Below, piece after piece: positions 46,119 to 57,768 of a stretch of 64,000 nucleotides of DNA. Numbering within the stretch: the first letter of the stretch is position 1; each line of letters opens with the position of its first letter. The notes under the pieces were generated by a model, which was given only the letters and a program-made list of their open reading frames with translations, did no database searches and was not told the DNA's origin. Position numbers and translations under genes: made by a program. Source of the DNA: Corylus avellana. Its lineage: Eukaryota; Streptophyta; Magnoliopsida; Fagales; Betulaceae. The stretch lies in contig NC_081543.1 of NCBI RefSeq assembly GCF_901000735.1, positions 16,767,574 through 16,831,573 of the forward strand, written 5' to 3'.

Positions 46119-47525
46119 AATTTTACATGCCATGATAGGATTTTCTTAGTTTAATTTGGGGCAACATGTTTCTTAATGCAATGCAAAAATTACCTATTTA
46201 ATAACACTTTAATAGATGGAGGACACCAAAAAACAAATGAGGATAAAAAATGCTACAATGATCCAAAAAAAAAAAAAAAAAAAAAAAGCCCAAAACTTAA
46301 AACTTGAGAAAGCCCAAAAAGCAAAAGCAAAAAAAAAAAAAAAAACAAAAAAAAGGCTCAATTTTGAAAAAGTGGTTATAGCATATGGTTACATGTTTTA
46401 CTAACCGCCGTTTCAACGGCGGTTAGTAAAATTTATTAACCGCTAAAGCCGTTACGATTAGTAGTTTTTACTAATAACCACTAACTGTACTCGCATTTAC
46501 ATCCCTATCCTCAGCTTGCCATCCCAAGGCTAACAATCAAAAACTTTTTTTTTTTTTTTTTTTTTGCTTTTTTGGGTAGCTAAACCATTCTCATTACTTT
46601 AGGGGTGATTTGACGACCCTAGATAGGTCCTATGCCAGAATTTTGTATTATTTTAATCAAAATGAATATTATTTTGAAATTGATGATGTCATGCCCCAAG
46701 GTACTAATGAAACAATTAGCCTTTCTAAAATAATAATAATAATGAAACCATTAGCCTCAATAAAATAAAATCATGTGAAAATGAATCAGATTTGATTTTG
46801 TAAAATAAAAATTAAAAAAAAAAAGAAATAATTACTATATTGTTTGTTTTTAAGATATTTTCTCCAAAGAGTTTACCATGATTGCCTCAAAAATATTGGG
46901 CACAAGAAGATTCAATGTACATTCAATAATTGTTTATTTTTGTTTTTGCCTTGAAGCGATACAACACTTCTCTCATGAAGAATCACGATCGAATTGTTCA
47001 GATTTTTTCTTGAAACAGAGCGATGATGATGATTCGGTTTTAGGTAATAATAATAGGGGTAGTATGAATGGCTGAGAATGCCAACCTATCTTTAATCTCT
47101 CTATTTTAAAGTACATCGTCACCCATCCCCATCGTGCCAGCTTAGCTCCTTTTGTCTGAACACAGACTGTCCATATATATATATATATATATATGAAAGA
47201 GCACGCTGGCGTGCTATTTTACTTCACCCTATATGAAAATAGCAAATTTTACACATGGCGAATAAAATTAGAAGCCCAATTATTCCATGTTTTGTTGGGT
47301 TTTGTGGGCGGACATGATGTTGACGAAAATAAAGTATTGTCAGAACAGAGACAGACATGGTTGTGGAGAGAGAAAGAGCTCTGATTTTCTTATAGGCGAG
47401 AAGGAGAGGGGATTTGAAAGGTGGGGTGGGAGCGTGATTGCGATATAAGGTTTGGGTTTTTGTGATTTGGTGCTTTGGTTTGGTTGCTGCTTTGCATTGA
47501 CAGAGTTGGTGTTGAAGGCTTTTTG
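46119..47525. promoter_or_regulatory. Upstream region of the SWEET2 gene
   Basis: No gene in 1.4 kb. It contains A-rich tracts (46265-46345) that give a spurious lysine-rich frame, a perfect hairpin (46396-46431), a poly-T tract (46543-46565) and a TA microsatellite (47173-47194) about 330 bp before the ATG. The nearest TATA-like sequence to the gene is that microsatellite; the true start site cannot be read from sequence alone. Confidence 0.5.
46396..46431. repeat. Perfect 17-bp inverted repeat (hairpin)
   Basis: TTTTACTAACCGCCGTT, a 2-base loop TC, then its exact complement AACGGCGGTTAGTAAAA. Further AACCG/CGGTT words follow at 46438-46460. Possibly the centre or end of an unrecognised MITE. 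Confidence 0.85.
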
Positions 47526-50500
47526 ATGATTCTTTTAGTTTCGTCTACTGTTCTTGTAATCTGCAAGGATGCAGCTGGAGTCGCCGGTAAACTATTCTCT
47601 CTCTCTGAATTTCTGGGTTTTTCATTGTGATAACTAGCTGAATTCTTGATTGGGGGTTTAGTTTTTGGCTTCAAACAAAGAAAGACCATTGTTTTTGGCG
47701 TTTATTGATTATATGAAGGAAGACCAAGTCATCATTTTTGGAATTGCGAATTCCCATGAGTCCATTATTTTAAGAAACGTATTTGGCTCTTGTTCTAATT
47801 GCTTCTAGTCTTAATTTTTATTGCATGCTAGCTTAAACCAAAGAAATGATAAGGCACCAATTCTCTCCATCATGGACAGCTCACGTTGGTCTGCTAAGGA
47901 AGGTCAACAACCTCCTTGATTGGGTCCTTGATTTTATAAAATGATTTGATATTTTATGCCTTATGTAGATTACGTGATATCTTCCTCTCTTTGTGATTTT
48001 TTCCATGTAAATATCTCAGAGAGATATGGATCGCATTATCCCTGGTTTGGAAAGATTGTACCCAAGGGATGTTTACCATGTATAGTCTATTGTACACCTT
48101 CTATAAATTGTAATGAAAATACTCTCTATCATCACCTTGAGATAGAGTTTCTCAAACCTTTTTATGGTATCAGAGCTCTTGGTGAGATAGAGAGTATACA
48201 CTTCCCCTCTTTCCCTGCAACAATATCAACTCCATATACAGCTTCTTTCTTTTCTTTCCAAAAATGTCGCCCACCGCCAAATCTTCCACCACAACTGAAC
48301 CATACCCTTACCCAGTGACACAAAATGTCGCTAATTTTGTGTCACTCCGCCTCAATGCGACCAATTTTTTGAGATGGAAAACCCAAATGCTCAATATTCT
48401 TGAAAGTTATGACTTACAAGGATTTATCATAGGTGAGACAAAGGCACCTTCCAGGTACCTAACATCGGATACACAAGATCCAAAAACGCCAGAGGCGTCG
48501 GATACCCAAAATCCAAATCCGACATTTCTTCAATGGCGTCGGACTGATCGCTTGGTCAAAGGATGGCTGATTGCTACGCTATCTGAAGATGCTCTTGGCA
48601 TTGTAGTGGGACTCGACACCTAGGTAGAAGTTTGGAATGCATTGGTGCATGCTTTTGCCTGAGTCTCAAATGATCGTCGCCTTGAACTCAAGAAGCGGCT
48701 CACCACAATTCAACGTGGATCCGCTCCACTGCAAGACTATCTACAACGGTTTAAAACCGTGTGTGATGATCTTGCTGCAATTGGGAAATCAGTCCCAGAT
48801 CACAAGAAGACCTTTTGGCTACTTAGTGGCCTTGGCAAGGGGTATGAGATGTTCACTACCACCATGCTCAGGCCACCAATTCCTCCTTGTGAAGAAGTTC
48901 TTATTCTTTTGGAAGCACATACTGAAAGGTTCAAGCTAGATGATGCCAATGCTTCTACCAATCAAATGGCTTTTGTGGGTCAACATACTCACACCAACAA
49001 TTATAAAGGTAAGAAAAGGATGGGTCCCACCCACTTTAATTCAAAAGGAAAAGGCTTTACACAAGGCCAATTTTTTGGGTCAAAATCTCAAAATTCCAAC
49101 TCTACATATGTGGCCAAGAATCCCTCATCTGTTGCGCACCCAGGCAACAATAAAGAAGAACAACCCACTTGTCGTCCCCAAGAGGTAGTTCAATCGGCTA
49201 GAACTACGCCTAATGAAGCGGAGGTCACTAGTTCGAATCCCCCTCTCTCCTCTTGTGTGGACATGTCAAAAAAAAAAAAAAAAAAAAAACAACCCACTTG
49301 TCAGATCTGCAACAAGCGAAACCACACAGCCCTCACCTGCTTCAACCGCTTCAATGCCTTCACCCCAAATGATATTCTTCAAGCACTTGCAGCCATGAAG
49401 CTTGCTGATACTCAAGACTCCACCTGGTTTCCTGACACTAGTGCTACAGACCACATTACGGGTGATCCAGGTAATTTACACTCTCTTACTCCCTATCATG
49501 GCATAGATGGAATAATGGTTGGAAATGGAGATAGTCTTCCTATTACCCATATTGGGCAAGCTACCATCGGTTCTGGTTCCTCATCTCTTAAATTAAAGAA
49601 TGTCTTACTTGTTCCAGATATTAAGAAAGATTTATTATCTGTTAGTAAGCTTACATCTGATTATCCCCTTCTCTTTGAATTTGATGGGGGTGGATTTGTG
49701 ATTAAGGGCAGGACAACCAACAAAATAGTAGGTACGGGCAGTAGACGTGGTGGTCTGTATGCTCTTGATGGAGGCTCAACAGTTTTCTTTTCACATTGGT
49801 TTAGGAGAATAAATGGCGAAGGTTGGCATCAGCGACTTGGACATCCCCAACAGCGGATTGTTGATCATTTGCGGCATAGGAAACTTATCTCTTTTGACTC
49901 CAAAAATAAAACATCCGAGATCTATACTAGTTGTCAAATGGGAAAGTCCTATAGACTACCCTTTCTATTTGTTGATGAATCAATAACATCACCATTTGAT
50001 AAAGTGCATTGTGATATGTGGGGTCCTGCTCCCGTGAGATCAAAAGAACAATTTCGGTTCTATGCTGTGTTTATTGATGACTACTCTAGATTTTCATGGT
50101 TCTATCCTATGCACCGCAAATCTGATTTCTTTGAATGCTTTGTTCATTTTCATAAATTTGTTACATGTCAGTTTGATGCTAAAATTCGAATCTTTCAAAG
50201 TTATAAAGGTGGGGAATTTAATGATGGTAGCCTTGCAAGTTACTTGGTCAACCTTGGCATCCGCCATCAGTTTGCTTGCCCAAAAACTCCCGAACAAAAT
50301 GGAACTGCCAAGCGCAAGCATCGACATATTACTGAACTTGGGCTTACTATGATGTTCCATGCACGCTTGCCATCACTTTTTTGGGTAGAATGCTTCTCTA
50401 CTGCCGCATTCCTAATTAACAGATTGCCCTCACCTCATCTTGGCATGGATTCTCCTTTCTTCCGGCTCTTTGGGAAACATCCAGACTACTCAACATTTCG

Positions 50501-53500
50501 GGTATTCGGCTATAAATGCTTCCCATACCTTGGTGATTATCGGCATGACAAACTTTCTCCAAAATCATTGCCTTGTGTTTTTGTTGGCTATAGCACCAAA
50601 CACAAAGGCTACAAGTGTCTCTATCCTACTACTTGCCGGATCTATATCTCACGCCACGTTGTTTTTGATGAGAAGGTACTAGCCTTTACGAAGCCCAGTT
50701 GTCTCTATGATGATGCTCCCATTCAAGGGGAGCTTTGCACCTTTAGTGATTGGGTGACTTCACCAACTCCAGCTAGTGAAATTCCCCCATAGACACTATT
50801 TCTCCAGACACAGCCCCTCAATCCTCTTTTGATATGGACAATTTGCAATCTGATGTGGGTATATCAGCCCTCCACAGTGGGCCCAGCACCAGCCATGTAC
50901 CAGCCCATACACCCATTTGTGGGCCCAACACCAGTCATGTACCAGCCCATACACCCATTTGGGGGCCCAACACCAGCCATGGTTCATATGATGACTTGAA
51001 CAATGCTCTAAATGTGGCCAACCCCAATTTTGATGTTTTTGATAGCCCCAGTCATGGCTCTTGTGATGCTATGGACCCGTCTCTAGATGTGGACAGCTCA
51101 CAACCTACTTTAGGTGAGCCAGCCCACACAAACACGTGTGAACCCACCCTCAGTCCTAGCCCTTCTAATGATATGGCTCCCTCTACATCTCTCATTGACA
51201 AGACCCAACCAACTGCAGAGGATTCCTCTTCCTCAGAAGTTTCTACATCTGCTACCGATCATACAGTCCCAGGTACCTCTCCTGCGCCTTTGTCCCCACC
51301 TACTAATGATCTCCCCAACCTTCATTCTATGCAGACTAGATCCAAACATGGGATTACTCGGCCTAACCCCGAGTACCTTGACTTTCATGCCGCTCGCATC
51401 TCCCCTGCTCTGCCCACTGAACCACGCACTGTCAAATCTGCCTTACGCCATCCTGGTTGGAAGGCTGCCATGCATGATGAGCTTGAAGCTCTTTCTGCCA
51501 ATTACACCTGGGATCTCGTACCTCAACAACCAAGTATGAACATTGTGGATAGCAAATGGGTCTATAAGGCAAAGCTTCGGTCTGATGGGTCTCTTGAACG
51601 CTTGAAAGCTCGGCTTGTCGCAAAGGGATTCAATCAAGTTGATGGCATCGATTTTTTCGAAACCTTTTCACCGGTTATCAAACCTGGAAGTATTCGGTTA
51701 ATCCTCATTGTTGCTATAGTTCAGGGATGGGATATTCGCCAGTTGGATGTGAAGAACGCCTTTCTTCATGGATTTTTGTCTGAACCCGTGTAAATGCAGC
51801 AACCTCCGGGCTTTGAAGATCCTCATCATCCCTTGCACGTTTGCAAGCTCAATCAAGCTCTTTACGGACTCAAACAAGCACCGCGTGCATGGTTTGTTAG
51901 GCTCAGTACGTTTCTTCTAAGTCTCGGGTTCTTCTCCAGTACTGCTGACCCGAGTCTGTTCATCCATCACTCCTTTTTTGGCATCCTAATATTGCTCCTC
52001 TATGTTGATGATATGATTGTCACAGGCAACAAGCCCGCTCATATCCAATGGCTAATCACTCACCTTGGTCATGAATTTGCTATTAAGGATTTGGGTTTCT
52101 TACATCATTTTTTAGGCATTGAAGTTCGACGTTTTGATCATGGTCTGTTTCTCTGTCAAACTCGCTATGCCAAGGATTTGTTGTCCCGTGCACATTTGGA
52201 GGGCTGCAAAGCCCTTGCTACACCTATGGCCCTCCACAGTCGCAAGCTTCCTACTAGTGATGAGTTATGCCCCGATCCGACTCACTATCGCAGTCTTGTT
52301 GGTGCACTTCAATACCTCACGTTCACCCGTCCTGATATTTCATATAGTGTGAATTTTGTTTGTCAATTCATGCACTCTCCCACAATGGCTCACTTCAAGT
52401 TGGTAAAACGTATTTTGCACTATATTAGTGGCACAACTCACTTCGGTATGCGCATTCTCTTTTCAAGTTCCCTTAATCTCTATGCTTTTTCAGATGCTGA
52501 TTGGGCTGGTTGTCCAGCTACTCGTCGTTCCATGACTGGGTTTTGCACCTTCCTTTGGAGTAATTGCATCTCGTGGAGTGCTAAGAAGCAATCTACCATG
52601 GCCCGCTCTAGTGCAGAGGCTGAGTACCGTTCCATGGCATCTGCTACCGCTGAGTTAACTTGGCTATCATTCCTTCTTCGTGATATTGGACTCTCGCTTC
52701 CTAAGCCGCCGGTCCTTCTCTATGATAATCTTAGTGCCCTCTATATGACAGTTAATCCGGTCTTCCATGGACGGACTAAGCACATTGAGATAGACTATCA
52801 CTTTTTCGCGAACGTGTAGCTCTTGGTGCACTTGAAACACGGTTTGTTCCCTCCAACCGTCAACTTGCCGATATTTTTACAAAGCCGCTGCCCAAGTTGT
52901 CTTTTGCCAATTTGCGAATCAAATTGGGCTTATGGCCTGACCCCCAACCCAATTTGAGGGGGAGTGATAAGGCACCAATTCTCTCCATCATGGACAGCTC
53001 ACGTTGGTCTGCTAAGGAAGGTCAACAACCTCCTTGATTGGGTCCTTGATTTTATAAAAGGATTTGATATTTTATGCCTTATGTAGATTACGTGATATCT
53101 TCCTCTCTTTGTGATTTTTTCCATGTAAATATCTCAGAGAGATATTGATCGCATTGTCCCTGCTTTGGAAAGATTGTACCCAAGGGATGTTTACCATGTA
53201 TAGTCTATTGTACACCTTCTATAAATTGTAATGAAAATACTCTCTATCATCACCTTGAGATAGAGTTTCTCAAACCTTTTTAAGAAAATCCATTTGTCAT
53301 TTTTGGAAGAAAAAAAAAAGGATATTCATGAGTACATTTTGGTAAGAAACTCGTCGATTCTTGGTTTTTGTTGAAAGATGAATGAAGAGCTTGATAATTT
53401 CTGAAGAATTGATCAAGAGTCGCCCATTGTTGCTGGAAAGTGTACATAATTTTTTTTTTTAATTAGCTTAATCCAATTGCTTATCTAGCTTTCGATTTTT

Positions 53501-55367
53501 GAAAGCAAAAAATGACTAATCTTTGTACTGTTTCATTAAAGATTTGTGGACTAATTTTCATTATCTTGAGAGCCTGAAGTTTTGAGTTATTGTTTCTAAA
53601 TGTAAGAAGTAGTTCTGATGTGCTGATAAAAAGAATCTGTTTAGCACTTCAGAGCTAAAAGTAGCAGTGCCAAATGTAGCTGCTTGTTTCTGTTGCTTAA
53701 TCTATAATTAGCAGTTCAAAAATTTTTTTTTTTGTTCTAGTTATGAAGCAGTTGAATTTTGAAATGTGGGATTAGTCCATTTCTATCGGCTATTAAAAGC
53801 ACTGTTAACATAGGTTTCTTTTATTTTACTAAATTTATTATATTTTCACCTCCCAAACATTGGGTTTTAAATGATATCTCTCACGGTTGGTAAGTTTGAG
53901 GGGAATCATGTTTAGAAACTCTGAAAGAAAATTAGCACTTCTGGGGCTTGCTTGATGTCAAAGCAATTGAAAAAAAATAATTAGATTGGAAAATTTTAGA
54001 ATATCCACAAAAGAATTTGCGAATGAGGGAAGTGACGCATTTCAGAAAAAGCAAACAGATATCCTATTATTCTTGTATAAACTTTGGGACTCTCAAGGAT
54101 GCAATTAAGGTCAACATTTCAGAGGGTGATAAAAGATTGAATTATATTAGTTAAATTCATGTGTTGTTCTTTTCATAAGAAACCAGGAATTTGAGGATTA
54201 GTATTTATGTCATGTTAATATGCATACTTGTTTAATGCAGGGAACTTCTTTGCTTTTGGGCTGTTTGTGTCCCCTATGTAAGTTTCACTCCCGAATTTCC
54301 TCCTGTTTTATAACAACTTTTAAAAAGGAGAAACAGGAGTATATAGAGTATATTATTTCATCCCTAACCAGTTTCTTTTGTTTTTCCCCCCTTAAATTTT
54401 CAGAGCCACTTTTAGGAGAATTCTCAGAAACCAGTCAACGGAACAGTTCTCAGGGTTGCCATATATATATGCTCTTTTGAATTGCTTGCTCTGCATGTGG
54501 TATGGCACACCCTTCATATCTTCTGACAATGTATTGGTTCTGAGTGTCAATTCGGTTGGTGCTGTCTTTCAGTTGATCTACATAACACTCTTCATAGTAT
54601 TTGCCGATAAAGTGAAAAAGGTTGTTTAGTATTTAAAAATATACATGCACTTGTTACTGTGATGAAATTCCTGAAAGCCTTTTGTGTAATTCTAAGTTGT
54701 CATTAACTTTTCCTCTTAAATGTTGCTCGCAGTTTAGAATGCTTGGATTGTTGCTGGCGGTTTTGGGGCTATGTGCAATCATAGTGGCTGGGAGCTTGCA
54801 AATAACTGACGCTAGTATGCGCCGGGTCTTTGTTGGGTTTCTGAGTGGTGCTTCTCTCATATCAATGTTTGCTTCTCCATTGTTTATAATTGTAAGTTTA
54901 TCTCAGGCATTTGCATATATTTTGCTGTAAATGCTTAATTTTTAATGACTTTTTCTATGTGTCTTGGTATATCTTTCAGAATTTGGTGATCCGTACAAAG
55001 AGTGTTGAATTTATGCCATTTTATCTCTCCCTTTCCACCTTCCTAATGAGCTCATGTTTCTTCATATATGGACTACTTAATTATGATCCCTTCATCTCTG
55101 TAAGTTTCCCTCAGCACATTGTTTGCTCTCTCTCTCTCTCTCTATTATTTTATTTTGTAATTTCTTTGATACCAATAATCTACAGGTTCAGTTTATTATG
55201 TCTGTTCATTTGTGTTTTCCCACATAAATATTTCCTTTTCATTTGAATTTCAGGTCCCAAATGGCATAGGAACCATTTTGGGGATTGTACAATTGATTTT
55301 GTACTTCTACTATAACAATACATCAAGCGAAGACTCCAGTGAACCTTTCATAGTGCCATATGAATGA
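47526..55367 (+). CDS. SWEET2: SWEET2-type sugar transporter
   Basis: Bidirectional sugar uniporter with seven membrane helices. Six exons splice in frame: 47526-47586, 54241-54277, 54404-54620, 54733-54891, 54980-55099 and 55254-55367, giving 235 codons plus TGA, the usual SWEET2 length. All borders are GT-AG. ATG 47526 is the only in-frame ATG after an upstream TGA. Marker strings: ICKDAAGVAG|NFFAFGLFVSP, TFRRILRNQSTEQFSGLPYI, LLNCLLCMWYGTPFIS (first MtN3 repeat, about 19-103), LASPLF-like MFASPLFII|NLVIRTKSVEFMPFYLS and VPNGIGTILGIVQL (second repeat, about 131-214). The TRIPLE pair of helices is linked by one central helix as in all plant SWEETs. Arabidopsis SWEET2 is a vacuolar-membrane glucose transporter; the same role is inferred. 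Intron 1 (6654 bp) holds a Copia element; the coding sequence is intact. Confidence 0.95.
47847..48164 (+). repeat. 5' LTR of the SWEET2 Copia element
   Basis: 318 bp. It contains TCTATAAATTG near its 3' part and the phrase TACCATGTATAGTC; followed directly by the tRNA-Met primer site. Confidence 0.95.
48165..48176 (+). promoter_or_regulatory. Primer-binding site TGGTATCAGAGC
   Basis: Exact complement of the 3' end of plant initiator tRNA-Met, standard for Ty1/Copia elements. Confidence 0.9.
48264..52960 (+). pseudogene. gag-pol polyprotein of the SWEET2 Copia element
   Basis: Start ATG 48264. Gag: NVANFVSLRLNATNFLRWK, then stops TAG (48621) and TGA (48660), LQDYLQRFKTVCDDL, and an intact zinc knuckle CQICNKRNHTALTC. 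Protease: TWFPDTSATDHIT, where the family has DTG or DSG. Integrase: WHQRLGHP, then EIYTSCQMGK (first Cys of the finger lost), CDMWGP, FQSYKGGEF (Tyr where the catalytic Asp belongs) and PEQNGTAKRKHRH. A frameshift in a C-run lies near 50785. Reverse transcriptase: WVYKAKLRSDGSLERLKARL, a TAA at 51791 before MQQPPGF, and LLYVDDMIVTG. RNase H: FSDADWAGCPATRRSMTGF, then a frameshift near 52805 before ALGALETRFVPSNRQLADI. The protein cannot be made whole. Confidence 0.92.
49174..49288 (+). mobile_element. tRNA-derived SINE inside Copia gag
   Basis: Begins GTCCCCAAGAGGTAGTTCAATCGG (A-box-like, first part) and has a B-box-like GTTCGAATCC at about 49233. It ends GTGGACATGTC followed by about 21 A. 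A 14-bp duplication ACAACCCACTTGTC flanks it (49160-49173 and 49289-49302). The whole insertion unit is 129 bp, exactly 43 codons, and has no stop in the gag frame, so gag reads through it just before the zinc knuckle. Confidence 0.88.
52965..53282 (+). repeat. 3' LTR of the SWEET2 Copia element
   Basis: 318 bp, same length as the 5' LTR, with four visible substitutions. Confidence 0.95.
53288..54240 (+). other. SWEET2 intron 1, downstream remainder
   Basis: AT-rich intron sequence ending in the acceptor TTTAATGCAG. No element or exon was recognised. Confidence 0.7.
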
Positions 55368-56695
55368 TTATTGATGCTGACAAGCAAAGGTATAGATGCT
55401 TGTTTTTGGTTGACTGATTAGCTTCTTGTTTTTATAATGTGGGAGGATTCATTTTCTGGGGTTGTCCTGTGGTGGGAGGCCCTGCTCTACTCGTTCATTG
55501 TGTGGACGAGTCTGATCTTTCAGATTCATCAAATTTATTGTCTAAATAATTGGGTGTTATGCTCCTCTTGCTCCACATGGAGAACAGCAGCGGCTAGACT
55601 TTCTCTACACAAATGTGATTGTAAATTAATTTTTTGGCGATCCAATAATTACATTCATGGGATTTGTCTTTTCTTTTGTGGTTATAGGTAAATTCCAATA
55701 CTGTTTTTGTATGTAAAATTAGAAGGAAAACTGCTCGAAGTAAAAGAATGGCAAAAGGTTTCAACTTGATACTTGAAACCATGTCTTCAGCTGTTCAACC
55801 TCCTTACTCCCTCCTTTCACTCTCTTCGTCATTGTATGTATGGGCATCTGTAAGTGCATGCAACTTTATATAAAAAATTAAGGAGGATTTTAAAAATCAA
55901 ATTCTTTAATCTGGTTGACTTTAATCTTGAAATTCTTTTCTGGGCTTTGGAAGATCCATTTGCATTTTGATTTCTATTACTGGTAGAATTTGAATATTCT
56001 GTCTTACATGTTAATCAGTTGATTTTTCTTGTTGTGTATACAATCAATATATACATTGCTGCTGTTTTTCACCTTTCCTTCCTCAACTAAGTGCTGAGTA
56101 ATTTTTTATTGAGTATACCTGTTTTCACTCGAATTGTTGATTGGTGTTACCAGGCAATGACTGCTGTTTTATTCCTTAAAACTGGCCGAGCTTTAACCAG
56201 CTGTAATTTGTGCATCAAGACCTAGATGATAAATAGGTAAATTTTTTGAATCTATGGATGTTTAAAACATCCAGTGCATCAATAAAAACATATTGTGCAG
56301 AGGAATAAAGTAAAAGTTGATGAAACCTTCAACTCCTTATTTGCCTTGTTTGATTTGTGTCATTTGCATTCTTGTTCAACAAAAATTCTGTTATATTTTA
56401 GCTATGACTTCTCACTAATTTACCAGTAGTATCCAGATATCATGAGTCGATTTTCTTCCACTTTGGATGTATTCCCACTTAGGTTATGGGTCATGCTTAT
56501 TAGCATTAAACAGGCATTTCAATCCCTCCTACTGAGGGAAAAGAAGAGTCAGAAAAATATCTATAAAAGGAAAGGGAAGCATTTCCCCATTAGTTCCTTG
56601 GTGAGACTTATTATAACTACCATCATTTTCCGGCACTGTTTGTCTAGTGTTTTTGTTTTTTTGTTTTTTCTTCTGAAATGGATATTACAAATTAC

Positions 56696-56730
<35 letters not shown>

Positions 56731-57303
56731 GCTGCTTGTAGTTATGTTTGTGTTCTGGGGGTTCAGAACTGCAAAGATACAGTGTTTTATGTTTGTGGCC
56801 CTTACTAAAAAAAAAATGCACCTTTTAGCTTATGACTGCGAAACAGGATACTTTTGGCAGATGATGCATCTAACTACTACAAAAAGAGAAATGCTACTGC
56901 ATTTGTAAGTGTACACTCCTTGATGTGATAGTGAAAAGCACCATTAGACAAAATTTAATGGTGATTTTCAGTGCTACGTTAGAGAGTGCACTTAGGAGTA
57001 CATATGGCATTTCTCTTACGAAAATTGCTTGTGAAAAGTGTGTGGATAAAACCCGGGTCACACTGACTTGATAGACTTGATTTTCACTCCTTTTTGTTAC
57101 ATCTACTTTGGAACAAAGAAAAATCTCATAAATAAGATTCCAGCAAATCCCTCAGAGTAGTTCTCACAACAGCTGCTGTTTCTACCTACACAAAAGCAGA
57201 AACTACATTAAGAATTTGCATGAAATCCCTCCAAAATTAAGGCCTCATCTAACTTGTATTTTACTGAATGTAACAATCAATTAAGAAACACTAGCATGTA
57301 TGG
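55368..57303. other. SWEET2 3' flank and intergenic region
   Basis: The 3' untranslated region of SWEET2 must lie at the start; no single polyadenylation signal stands out. The rest has short spurious frames and a (TC)n tract at 56698-56731. I see no gene here. The last ~180 bp are the 3' flank of the convergent minus-strand gene at 57304. Confidence 0.6.
56698..56731. repeat. (TC)n microsatellite
   Basis: About 16 uninterrupted TC units. It encodes the spurious RERERE run on the minus strand. Confidence 0.95.
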
Positions 57304-57768
57304 TTAGTTAATTACCTGGCGAGTAGTATTTTCTTCCTTTTGGGACTCACTAAGCAGCCGGCCTCGTTCGTCATACAGGATAAGCCCGCTGAACCTTGGA
57401 AGCTCACACTTGTCCCCCATGAGTATCGGCCTTTGCCACACCGGTGACACCGAATTATGGCTTTCCCAACCTTCCAAGCCAAGTAGCGGCGTTGGCCTCT
57501 CTCCAATTCTTTCTCCCTCCCACTTGTTTGCTCTACTCCACCTCATCGAACACATCAAAACCTTCTTTATTGAAACCCAACCACAACTTCTCATCGAGTC
57601 GTCTCTGGCGGCCATGTCATGGCATGGAAGTTGCCTTCGTCTACCCTTTTTCTTCAGTACTGTTGCAGTACAAAGAGCAATGACAGCAAATGAAGCACAA
57701 ACCAACAGGATGAGTGCTTTTTGGGTTGAAAGCCTCAGTTTGTCCTCTAAATTCCATAAAGCTTCCAT
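57304..57768 (-). CDS. Small plant-specific protein with an N-terminal membrane segment
   Basis: A single exon of 154 codons, complete from ATG 57768 to the stop at 57304. Residues 1-18 are a short amphipathic start (MEALWNLEDKLRLSTQK). Residues 19-38 form one hydrophobic helix (ALILLVCASFAVIALCTATV), followed by a basic KKKGRRR stretch, so the anchor probably places the rest in the cytosol. The C-terminal half has the conserved-looking strings SVSPVWQRPILMGDKCELPR and FSGLILYDERG. I recall this arrangement from unannotated one-exon genes in many dicots; no function is known to me. It is convergent with SWEET2. An AT-rich TATA-like ATATATACATC lies upstream on the minus strand near 57810. No lesion is seen, so the gene is likely active. 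Confidence 0.8.
   Translation of the reverse strand: MEALWNLEDKLRLSTQKALILLVCASFAVIALCTATVLKKKGRRRQLPCHDMAARDDSMRSCGWVSIKKVLMCSMRWSRANKWEGERIGERPTPLLGLEGWESHNSVSPVWQRPILMGDKCELPRFSGLILYDERGRLLSESQKEENTTRQVIN

Larger units (their letters stand above)
47847..53282 (+). mobile_element. Ty1/Copia retrotransposon in SWEET2 intron 1
   Basis: 5436 bp, in the sense direction of the host gene. LTRs of 318 bp each (47847-48164 and 52965-53282), flanked by AGAAA (47842-47846 and 53283-53287). The LTRs begin TGATAAGG and end TTTTTA rather than CA. The primer site TGGTATCAGAGC (initiator tRNA-Met) abuts the 5' LTR, and the purine tract AATTTGAGGGGGAG precedes the 3' LTR. I count four differences between the LTRs, so insertion was fairly recent. 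It carries one gag-pol frame with several lesions and a SINE passenger. Confidence 0.95.

Noticed and set aside
46216..46404. Lysine-rich 62-codon frame
   Set aside because: Produced by poly-A tracts; low complexity only.
49174..49270. tRNA gene signal (A-box-like and B-box-like sequences)
   Set aside because: The sequence lacks a complete cloverleaf, ends in poly-A and is flanked by a 14-bp duplication, so it is a SINE, not a tRNA gene.
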